Below, in pieces: positions 1 to 5,115 of a DNA stretch of 5,115 nucleotides; positions within the stretch are counted from its first letter, which is position 1; every line of letters starts with the position of its first letter. The stretch is from Candidatus Stercoripulliclostridium pullicola. Lineage in GTDB: Bacteria > Bacillota > Clostridia > Christensenellales > DTU072. The DNA lies in NCBI GenBank assembly GCA_017694145.1, contig JADINF010000046.1:1-5115 (forward strand), written 5' to 3'. The notes below the pieces were generated by a model, which saw only the letters and a list, made by a program, of their open reading frames with translations, made no database searches and was not told where the DNA came from. The position numbers and the translations under genes were made by a program.

Positions 1-91
1 GCGCCGCTTCGTATTCTTTCGCGATGACCGCTTCGCCTTTCTCGACTTCGACTTCGTAAATCTTTCCGTTTAACGTAACTTTATATTTCAT
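1..91 (-). CDS. Biotin carboxyl carrier protein of the decarboxylase, N-terminal fragment (runs off window)
   Basis: Only the first 30 codons are inside the window. They begin MKYKVTLNGKIYEVEVEKGE, which is the usual opening of the small biotin carrier subunits of sodium-pump decarboxylases: a short beta-rich start that precedes a Pro/Ala linker and a C-terminal biotinyl domain with an MKM-type lysine. The linker and the biotin site are outside, so biotinylation is inferred. The start at 91 is supported by AAGGAG at 101-106 with a 9-base spacer. The ribosome site directly abuts the stop codon of the upstream oadG-like gene, and only 15 bases separate the two genes, so translation is probably coupled. 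Its role would be to carry CO2 as carboxybiotin from the alpha subunit to the membrane beta subunit. The upstream alpha subunit has no biotin domain, which fits a separate carrier here. Confidence 0.85.
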   Translation of the reverse strand, partial: MKYKVTLNGKIYEVEVEKGEAVIAKEYEAA

Positions 92-106
92 AGAAGAAAG
101 CTCCTT

Positions 107-463
107 TTATTCCTTGATTTGCTTGATGGAGATGAAACGCAACTCGTTGAGAGGGGTTTCGGTGCTGTCGGCTACGATCGCCATTATCATGGCGGCTTCG
201 CGCTCGGTGGTGTCGATGAGAACGAGATCGCCGCAACTGCCGGGGGCTTTGGCTACCGGCTCCGCCGCCGTGGCGTCTACCGTTACGGGCGGGATCTTGC
301 CTTTCCTCTTGGAGTTCCATTCGTCGAAGCGGCGGAAAAGCCAGGACACAAGATATATAAGCAACATTATACAGGCGAGCACGCCCATTATAATGCCTAT
401 CGATACTCCGGAAAGAGCGAAACTCTCGCCTATCGAAATGGATTCAACGGCTGCTAACATCAT
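107..463 (-). CDS. oadG: OadG-family gamma subunit of membrane biotin decarboxylase (oxaloacetate decarboxylase/sodium pump type)
   Basis: A protein of 118 aa at most, the normal size for OadG-like gamma subunits. It has one strong transmembrane segment at about residues 20-43, followed by a positively charged RRFDEWNSKRKGK stretch that should face the cytoplasm. After a Pro/Ala/Val linker (about 58-75) comes a C-terminal block (about 86-118) containing AAMIMAIVADSTETPLNELR, the tail typical of clostridial OadG proteins. In the family the gamma subunit holds the alpha and beta subunits together at the membrane and helps assembly; this is known for the family and not shown here. The gene overlaps the upstream oadA stop by ATGA. 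Two ATG codons are adjacent (463 and 460). The ribosome site AAGGAGG at 468-474 is 4 bases from the first and 7 from the second, so the second start (117 aa) is at least as likely. Confidence 0.85.
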   Translation of the reverse strand: MMLAAVESISIGESFALSGVSIGIIMGVLACIMLLIYLVSWLFRRFDEWNSKRKGKIPPVTVDATAAEPVAKAPGSCGDLVLIDTTEREAAMIMAIVADSTETPLNELRFISIKQIKE

Positions 464-1848
464 TTATCCTCCTTCAAAGGCTCGATGGTATACTTGACGT
501 GCTTCTCTTCTTCCGCTTTGCGCGCCGCGAAGAATTTTTCGGCGATCTGCGGGAAGGCGATGTAGCTCAGTACGTCTTCGTCGGAACGGGCGGTGTCGCC
601 GAGCTCCGCTTTCGTCTTCTCGAACTGCGGTTCGAGCGTGTCGGCGAAACGTCCGGTTATGGGTTTCTCGTCGCCGAGAGCCTTCTTCACGAGTTCGGGA
701 TTGAGTTTGCCGGGAGCCCGACCGTATTCGCCGCGGCAGTAAGCCTTGACTTCTTTACCGATATTCTTATAGCGCTCGCCGAGCAGTACGTTGTTCGCCG
801 CCTGTACGCCGACCATCTGACTCATGGGCGTGACGAGAGGAGGATAACCGAGGTCTTCGCGAACTCTCGGGGTTTCGAGCAGAACTTCGTCGAGCTTGTC
901 GATAGCGTTCTGCATCTTAAGCTGGGAGATAAGGTTGGAGAGCATGCCGCCGGGGATCTTGTAGTTAAGAGCCTGTGTGTCGGTAGCCATGACTTTCGGA
1001 TCGAGGAGCCCGGACGCCAGATATTCGTCGCGGATGGGCTTGAAGTAATTGTTGATCTCGACGAGCACTTTTTCGTCGATATCGGTTTCGTATCCCATTT
1101 GTTTCAGCGCGTACACGAGCGTTTCGGTAGCGGGCTGAGAGGTGCCGCCGGAGAAGCAGGAGATAGCGGTGTCGATGACGTCCGCGCCCGCTTCGACGGC
1201 TTTTAAGCAGGTCATGAACGCAAGTCCCGTCGTGCAGTGAGTATGCAGTACGAGGGGAAGGGAGCAGGCGTCCTTGATGGCTTTGACGAGGTCGGTGGCT
1301 TCCTGAGGGCTCATAACGCCCGCCATGTCCTTGATGCAGATCGACTTCGCGCCCATTTTCTCCATGTCTTTCACCATAGCGGCGAATTTCTTGATGGTGT
1401 GCACGGGGCTCGTCGTGTAGGAAATGGCTATCGAAGCGTGTCCGTTGTTCTTGTTGGTTTCGTCGACGGCGACCTCGAGGTTGCGCAGGTCGTTGAGCGC
1501 GTCGAATATCCTTATGATATCGATACCGTTGGCGATACTTCTCTCGACGAACTTGCGAACGACGTCGTCGGGATAATGCTTATAGCCGAGCAGGTTCTGC
1601 CCGCGCAGCAGCATCTGAAGTTTGGTGTTGGGCATAGCGGCTCTTATCTTACGCAGTCTTTCCCACGGATCCTCGTTGAGGAATCTGAGGCAGGAATCGA
1701 AGGTGGCTCCGCCCCAGCATTCCACCGAGTAGTAGCCCGCTTTGTCCATTGTGCTCAAAATGCCTTCGAATTTCTCGAAAGGCAGACGTGTGGCGATGAG
1801 CGACTGATTGGCGTCGCGCAAAACGGTTTCGGTGAATTGAACTTTCAT
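460..1848 (-). CDS. oadA: Oxaloacetate decarboxylase alpha subunit / pyruvate carboxylase subunit B-type carboxyltransferase, without biotin domain
   Basis: A 462-aa carboxyltransferase of the pyruvate carboxylase/oxaloacetate decarboxylase family. It transfers CO2 between oxaloacetate and biotin in the cytoplasm. Visible motifs: RDANQS at 11-16 (Asp12 is the expected metal ligand), ECWGGATFD at 43-51, LLRGQNLLGY at 80-89, IFDALND at 114-120, CIKDMAG at 171-177 (Lys173 is the expected carbamylated metal-binding lysine), LHTHCTTG at 201-208 (His202 and His204 as metal ligands), GGTSQPATE at 234-242 and IPGGMLSNLISQL at 298-310. The conserved C-terminal domain follows, with TPMSQMVGVQA at 340-350. 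The protein stops right after that domain, so the lipoyl/biotinyl domain found in longer OadA proteins is absent; a separate carrier is encoded two genes on. The start has AGGAGG at 1853-1858, 5 bases away. The PYC-type fold argues for oxaloacetate or pyruvate rather than methylmalonyl-CoA or glutaconyl-CoA. A pyruvate carboxylase role is the main alternative, but the OadG partner favours a Na+-pumping decarboxylase. Confidence 0.93.
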   Translation of the reverse strand: MKVQFTETVLRDANQSLIATRLPFEKFEGILSTMDKAGYYSVECWGGATFDSCLRFLNEDPWERLRKIRAAMPNTKLQMLLRGQNLLGYKHYPDDVVRKFVERSIANGIDIIRIFDALNDLRNLEVAVDETNKNNGHASIAISYTTSPVHTIKKFAAMVKDMEKMGAKSICIKDMAGVMSPQEATDLVKAIKDACSLPLVLHTHCTTGLAFMTCLKAVEAGADVIDTAISCFSGGTSQPATETLVYALKQMGYETDIDEKVLVEINNYFKPIRDEYLASGLLDPKVMATDTQALNYKIPGGMLSNLISQLKMQNAIDKLDEVLLETPRVREDLGYPPLVTPMSQMVGVQAANNVLLGERYKNIGKEVKAYCRGEYGRAPGKLNPELVKKALGDEKPITGRFADTLEPQFEKTKAELGDTARSDEDVLSYIAFPQIAEKFFAARKAEEEKHVKYTIEPLKEDK

Positions 1849-1905
1849 TTATACCTCCTAAAGCTGATGGTCAAGCATTGATTTATGCCAAATTACCTTG
1901 AGCAT

Positions 1906-1935
1906 ATCATAGCACAAAAGAGCAACAAGGCGCAA
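1906..1935 (-). promoter_or_regulatory. Extended -10 promoter of the decarboxylase operon
   Basis: Read on the minus strand, TTGCGC (1930-1935) and TATGAT (1906-1911) are 18 bases apart. The -10 is preceded by TGC, giving an extended -10 (TGnTATGAT) that would compensate for the weak -35. Transcription would start near 1899 and leave a leader of about 50 bases before oadA. Within that leader TCAAG (1871-1875) can pair with CTTGA (1897-1901), a weak stem with no evident role. Confidence 0.55.
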
Positions 1936-1976
1936 GTAAAAATGAGAACAGGCGCAAAATATATTTGACGGGCGAG

Positions 1977-2001
1977 GCGCGCGGAGCGCGTAAGCGCGCG
2001 C
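1977..2001. repeat. GC-alternating inverted repeat between divergent promoters
   Basis: Seven-base arms GCGCGCG (1977-1983) and CGCGCGC (1995-2001) surround an 11-base centre. Alternatively an inner GCGC-GTAA-GCGC hairpin (1986-1997) forms with a GNRA-type loop. The segment lies between the two divergent promoters and has no T-run, so it is not an evident terminator. It could be a protein site, a repeat element or simply low-complexity CG sequence. Confidence 0.45.
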
Positions 2002-2002
2002 G

Positions 2003-2029
2003 AGCGAAATATTGTCGCCGAAGCGAAAT
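2003..2029 (+). repeat. Pair of 8-base direct repeats AGCGAAAT upstream of the DUF2804-like gene promoter
   Basis: AGCGAAAT occurs at 2003-2010 and again at 2022-2029, 19 bases start to start. That is close to two helical turns, and the second copy ends 7 bases before the -35 at 2037. This position would suit an activator binding two same-face sites. The repeat could also be chance in a region built of GCG and AAAT words. Confidence 0.35.
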
Positions 2030-2036
2030 TTGGCTC

Positions 2037-2065
2037 TTGATAAAGGCGCGGCGTAATGTTAAAAT
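2037..2065 (+). promoter_or_regulatory. Sigma-A-type promoter of the DUF2804-like gene
   Basis: TTGATA (2037-2042) and TAAAAT (2060-2065) are separated by exactly 17 bases. Transcription would start near 2072, leaving a short leader of about 24 bases that holds the ribosome site GGAGG at 2084-2088. Confidence 0.65.
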
Positions 2066-2095
2066 GAATATATTAAAACGAACGGAGGACGAAAT

Positions 2096-3148
2096 ATGGC
2101 TGAATATCCCGAATACATATCCGAAAAAAGAATTCCGGTACCTACGCCGGAAGCGATAGTCGAAGGGGGAAAAGCGCATTTCGGCACGTTCGCGGAGCCT
2201 TTCCGCAAGCTCAATCTCATCGATTGCGAGAAGCCTTGCGGAAGGTGGATGCCCGACTGCATGAAGAAATCCCGCCTCACCGAATGGGAGGCGGTAGAGC
2301 TTCATTTGAAAGAGGGGATATTGGTGTCCGCGGTCTACAACACGGGACCGATGGGATTTTCCATTTTCGTGTGGTACGACAAGAGGACGAAAAAAATATC
2401 CTCGTGGCGCAATATCGTGCCGGTAAAGAAAGCGAAGGTGGCTTCTCAGCTCATAGACGACGAGTGTTATCTCAAAACGGCGAATTCCGAATACAGGATA
2501 ACGAACGACCTCTTACGGGGCAAAGCCCGCGCGAAAGGGTATTCCGAAGGTAAGTGCGGCAGATTTGCTCTCGAAGTCGAACTGACGAGGATGTCGCCGC
2601 CGTCGGTGGTGTCGATACCTTTCGGGGAGAATAAGCCGCTGTATTCGGAGAAGGATTTTCTGAAAGCAGAGGGATACGTCGAGCTGAACGGCGAAAGGTT
2701 CCTGACCGGCGAATATTCGGTGGGGATAATCGACGATCACAAAGGCTATTATCCTTATAAAGCGCATTACGACTGGCTGACGACGATGGGGTATCTGAAC
2801 GGAGAGGCGTTCGCTTTCAATCTTACCCGCAACCAGTCTACGGATCAGGACGCTTACAACGAAAATCTTATTTGGAAAGAGGGCGAAGCGTTCCCCCTCC
2901 CTCCCGTAAAATTCTTCAGAGAGAAACGCAGTTCTCCGGTATGGGAGATACGCGACGACTTCGGAACGGTGGATCTGCGTTTCGAGATAGACGCCACTTT
3001 CCTTATGTCGATCAAGCTGCTCGTGGCGGACGTTTATTACGCCCTTCCTTTCGGTAAAATATACGGTTTCGTCGTAGACACGAAGGGCAGAAAATACGTT
3101 GTGGACGGTATGTACGGGATAGGAGAGGACAAGACGACGAGGATGTAA
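2096..3148 (+). CDS. DUF2804-like protein of unknown function
   Basis: A 350-aa protein without a signal peptide or membrane segment, so probably cytoplasmic. The match to DUF2804 is recognised by pattern and was not searched. It rests on the central-to-C-terminal block: a GIIDDHKGYYPYKAHYDW stretch at 210-227, GEAFAFNL at 236-243, then D250 and the NENLIWKEGE stretch at 255-264, and a C-terminal YGFVVDTKGRKYVVDGMYGIGED at about 327-349 by family style. DUF2804 proteins run about 330-350 aa, so this looks full length. The N-terminal third (about 67-105) is rich in alternating hydrophobic strands (VSAVYNTGPMGFSIFVWYD), which suggests a beta-sandwich or barrel. Function is not established for the family. 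The start is set by GGAGG at 2084-2088 with a 7-base spacer. It appears monocistronic, with its own promoter and a terminator 50 bases past the stop, and is divergent from the decarboxylase operon. Confidence 0.8.
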   Translation: MAEYPEYISEKRIPVPTPEAIVEGGKAHFGTFAEPFRKLNLIDCEKPCGRWMPDCMKKSRLTEWEAVELHLKEGILVSAVYNTGPMGFSIFVWYDKRTKKISSWRNIVPVKKAKVASQLIDDECYLKTANSEYRITNDLLRGKARAKGYSEGKCGRFALEVELTRMSPPSVVSIPFGENKPLYSEKDFLKAEGYVELNGERFLTGEYSVGIIDDHKGYYPYKAHYDWLTTMGYLNGEAFAFNLTRNQSTDQDAYNENLIWKEGEAFPLPPVKFFREKRSSPVWEIRDDFGTVDLRFEIDATFLMSIKLLVADVYYALPFGKIYGFVVDTKGRKYVVDGMYGIGEDKTTRM

Positions 3149-3154
3149 AATGCG

Positions 3155-3167
3155 CGGGCAAAGCCCG
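3155..3167 (+). other. Small GC hairpin just after the DUF2804-like gene
   Basis: CGGGC-AAA-GCCCG forms a 5-bp stem with a 3-base loop, 6 bases beyond the stop codon. No T-run follows, so it is not a stand-alone terminator. It may protect the mRNA 3' end or have no role. Confidence 0.3.
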
Positions 3168-3197
3168 GACCCGTCGAATAAATAAAAGTAAACATTT

Positions 3198-3253
3198 TAC
3201 CGCGTCCGAAGGAGGAAAAAATTGCCTTTGATTTCAGGACGCGGTAGTTTTTT
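3198..3253 (+). terminator. Rho-independent terminator after the DUF2804-like gene (long loop)
   Basis: A perfect 10-bp stem, TACCGCGTCC (3198-3207) with GGACGCGGTA (3237-3246), is followed by six T bases at 3248-3253. The loop is 29 bases, longer than usual, and can form a 4-bp inner stem (AAGG 3209-3212 with CCTT 3225-3228). The loop also contains a full AAGGAGG sequence. Termination of the upstream gene is the simplest reading. Confidence 0.65.
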
Positions 3254-3263
3254 ATCCCGAATA

Positions 3264-3288
3264 CCGCAAAACGGAAGCCCGTTTGCGG
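3264..3288. other. Strong hairpin of unknown role
   Basis: CCGCAAAACGG (3264-3274) pairs with CCGTTTGCGG (3279-3288) over 10 bp with one bulged A at 3271 and an AAGC tetraloop. On the plus strand it is followed by A bases, and on the minus strand no T-run follows directly, so it does not look like a terminator in either direction. It lies 10 bases after the T-run of the previous terminator. Confidence 0.5.
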
Positions 3289-3361
3289 AAAAATCATCAA
3301 AATCGGCTAAGTGAAACCGTAGTGACTATTCTATGAAGCGCGCCTGCGCGGATTTTAGATA

Positions 3362-3390
3362 TTGACAGCGCGCGCGCCAAATAATATAAT
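3362..3390 (+). promoter_or_regulatory. Perfect-consensus sigma-A promoter of the lipoprotein gene
   Basis: TTGACA (3362-3367), a 17-base spacer and TATAAT (3385-3390) match the consensus at every position. The first ten bases of the spacer are (GC)5. Start of transcription near 3397 gives a 30-base leader ending in GGAGG (3417-3421). A fully consensus promoter suggests strong basal expression unless it is repressed. Confidence 0.85.
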
Positions 3391-3426
3391 GAAGTCACAA
3401 AAAAGACTACTCACATGGAGGTATCT

Positions 3427-5115
3427 ATGAAAAAGAAAAAAACACTAATCGTTCTTTTGGTGTTGCTTCTCGTAGGTATTCTTGCGTTTACCGCGTTTGC
3501 GTGTAAAGACAAGAATAATAACAAGAAACCTACCGACGACCCCGGAAAGGAAGAACCGGTGAAGCCGACCGACAAGACCGACCTTGGCGGCGCGATCAAC
3601 GGCGTAGTCGCTTCTCTCGACAACCTTATCGGCACGGTAGGCACGATCGAAGACGAGGCGAGTCTTTCCGCGACCATTTACGTCAACGCAGCGACCACGG
3701 GCACCGACGACGATATCGACATCGGGCTCGAGATCTCTCTTGCCGCGAGTATGGACGAGAATACCGCCAACAACAACTGGGCGTCCCTGATCGTCAAAGA
3801 CACCGCTAAGAACAAGAACGTAATAGGGCTTTACGCAGAAGCCACGAACGAGGGCGAATACCTTTACATAGGTCAGCCCCTGACCGCTTCCTCGTTCAAA
3901 TGGTCGAAGCTTTCCCAGGCAGAGAACGCGGGTCTTATCCGTGACAAGCTCGTGCCCGCCATAATCGGTCTTATCGAGGACATCGACACCTCGAAGCTCG
4001 AAACCGGCATCGTCAACGACCTCGTAGGCGGATATACCGGACTCATCGGCTCTCTCAGCGCGCTGTTCAACACCAACGGCAACGCCGACTATACGACCGA
4101 TAGCGGTTACGAACTCGGCATCAACGTCAACGCTCTCGGCAAGGTTCTCCCCACCCTTATGGGATTTATCGGCGACTCGCTCAACGATTATATGGATCTT
4201 ATCGATATCGCGACCGACATCCTTCTCGGAGTTAAGCTTTCCGAAGCGGGCGACGTAGATTTCAGCACGCTGGTAGTCCCCGAGATAGTTCTCAAGGTTG
4301 CTACCGCCGGCGAAAACGTCTTTACCGGACTCGACATTTCTTATAAGAAAGCGCTCGAGAAAGGCAACATCGCCGTTTCCTTCGGTCTTAAAGACGTGGC
4401 GTTCGCCGCCGAGTCCAAAGCCGCGGAGAAACCCTTCACCGGCAATCCCGACGAGCTCACCCTCAAACTGTCGCTCGACGTGACTCTGCCCGCCAATACT
4501 TCTTTCGCCGCGACTAACGCCGTTCTCGACGTTTACGTCAAACCCGCCGTCGTTCTCGGCTTCTATGAGAGAGAAGGCGAAGCGAAGAACGGATATTTCT
4601 CCATCGATTTCACGGGACTCGACGGATACGCCACCCTTACTTACGGTGATCAAACCTACACCGTCGCGGAATACGTTGCCGCAGGCGATAATCCCGGATT
4701 CTATATCGATCTTACCGCGGTCACCGGTCTGACCACGGCTACCTCCGACGATACTATCACAAAGAAGTTCTATATCCCGTTCGACGCGCAGAACATGTAC
4801 GACAACTGGATCGACGACGTTGCGGAACGCGACATTTTCGCTAAAGCGTATATCGCGGGCGAAGGCGCCGCTCTCGGCGGACTCGCGGAGTACACCATTG
4901 ACAACTGGAAAACCGCCAATCCCAAGTATACCGACGATGAAGGAAAGGTGACCGAGGAAGACGCCGATTACGAAAAGAGAGCTCAGGAAGGCTGGGCAGC
5001 CGAAGCCGAATCCATGGCGAAAGCGTATGCTCAGGCGCAACAGGCCGGCGGTCTCATGCTTAAACTTGATACGAAAGAATGGTATTCTCCCGCGGCTACT
5101 CCCGCTCCTCTGAAT
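3427..5115 (+). CDS. Large secreted lipoprotein-like protein of unrecognised family (3' end outside window)
   Basis: The frame is open for all 563 codons to the window edge, so the C-terminus is missing. The start at 3427 has GGAGG at 3417-3421, 5 bases away. An in-frame ATG at 3415 overlaps that ribosome site and is less likely. Residues 1-25 form a signal peptide: KKKK, then a hydrophobic core (about 7-22), ending TAFA before Cys26. Cys26 is the only cysteine seen in the 563 residues, which favours lipid anchoring, but the lipobox is poor (Ala at -3, Phe at -2) and AFA also suits signal peptidase I. Residues 27-52 are a charged Asn/Lys/Pro/Asp/Glu linker, as in surface lipoproteins. The body alternates beta-strand-like stretches with helical ones (for example about 170-275). 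The visible end (about 512-540) is Ala/Glu/Gln-rich and helical. Two beta-rich blocks (96-152 and 342-398) resemble each other. I do not recognise the family; its role outside the membrane is unknown. Confidence 0.9.
   Translation, partial: MKKKKTLIVLLVLLLVGILAFTAFACKDKNNNKKPTDDPGKEEPVKPTDKTDLGGAINGVVASLDNLIGTVGTIEDEASLSATIYVNAATTGTDDDIDIGLEISLAASMDENTANNNWASLIVKDTAKNKNVIGLYAEATNEGEYLYIGQPLTASSFKWSKLSQAENAGLIRDKLVPAIIGLIEDIDTSKLETGIVNDLVGGYTGLIGSLSALFNTNGNADYTTDSGYELGINVNALGKVLPTLMGFIGDSLNDYMDLIDIATDILLGVKLSEAGDVDFSTLVVPEIVLKVATAGENVFTGLDISYKKALEKGNIAVSFGLKDVAFAAESKAAEKPFTGNPDELTLKLSLDVTLPANTSFAATNAVLDVYVKPAVVLGFYEREGEAKNGYFSIDFTGLDGYATLTYGDQTYTVAEYVAAGDNPGFYIDLTAVTGLTTATSDDTITKKFYIPFDAQNMYDNWIDDVAERDIFAKAYIAGEGAALGGLAEYTIDNWKTANPKYTDDEGKVTEEDADYEKRAQEGWAAEAESMAKAYAQAQQAGGLMLKLDTKEWYSPAATPAPLN

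Noticed and set aside
114..497. Overlapping plus-strand frames opposite oadG
   Set aside because: The minus-strand product has a clear membrane helix and OadG-type tail; the plus-strand translations have neither.
499..1881. Plus-strand open frames opposite oadA
   Set aside because: They lie antisense to a strongly conserved carboxyltransferase and show no family motif or suitable ribosome site.
1964..1997. TTGACG at 1964-1969 as a further plus-strand -35 followed by a GC-rich spacer
   Set aside because: No acceptable -10 lies 16-18 bases downstream; the sequence there is GC-rich.
1907..2305. Minus-strand frame covering the divergent intergenic region
   Set aside because: It would run over two promoters and the start of the DUF2804-like gene, and its product is low-complexity Arg/Ala/Phe sequence without any motif.
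3037..3300. Minus-strand frame across the end of the DUF2804-like gene and the terminator
   Set aside because: It has a weak TTG start, reads through both intergenic hairpins and has no recognisable content.
3339..3356. CGCG-CCTG-CGCG hairpin followed by GATTTT as a second terminator
   Set aside because: The stem is only 4 bp and the T-run only four bases, interrupted at once, so it is too weak to call.
3445..5040. Very long open frame on the minus strand opposite the lipoprotein gene
   Set aside because: It is codon-aligned with the plus-strand gene and stays open because that gene uses no TTA, CTA or TCA codons across this span. Its product is rich in Arg/Val/Gly without a recognisable domain, whereas the plus-strand frame has a promoter, ribosome site and signal peptide.

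Overview
The window carries four protein-coding genes on two divergent transcription units plus a third unit downstream. Strong GGAGG ribosome binding sites, sigma-A-type promoters, a sodium-pump-type biotin decarboxylase and a Gram-positive-style lipoprotein point to an anaerobic Clostridia-like Firmicute with medium GC content. An uncultured gut lineage such as the Christensenellales would fit, but this placement is inferred from style only and no marker gene is present.

Minus strand, 1848 down to 1: a tightly packed operon for a membrane biotin-dependent decarboxylase. The first gene is a carboxyltransferase alpha subunit (oadA/pycB type, 462 aa) without its own biotin domain. It overlaps by 4 bases the small single-span membrane subunit (oadG type). 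After 15 bases comes the start of a separate biotin carrier protein, which leaves the window at base 1. The expected next partner, the beta-subunit pump, would lie outside. Together these would decarboxylate oxaloacetate via carboxybiotin and export Na+. An extended -10 promoter for this operon lies near 1906-1935.

1849-2095: a 247-base divergent regulatory region. It holds a promoter for each direction, a GC-alternating palindromic segment and a pair of 8-base direct repeats just upstream of the plus-strand promoter.

Plus strand, 2096-3148: a single gene for a DUF2804-like protein, function unknown, with a near-consensus promoter. It is followed by a 278-base intergenic region (3149-3426). 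That region contains a hairpin plus T-run terminator, a second strong hairpin without a T-run, and a perfect-consensus sigma-A promoter whose spacer begins with (GC)5.

Plus strand, 3427 to the window end: a large secreted or lipid-anchored protein of unrecognised family. It is open for all 563 codons visible and continues past base 5115. It has a signal peptide, one single cysteine at the cleavage point, an Asn/Lys/Pro/Asp linker and what looks by eye like a two-fold internal repeat.

No mobile element, CRISPR array, tRNA or rRNA was seen. The part of the window least explained by known families is the lipoprotein and its promoter region.
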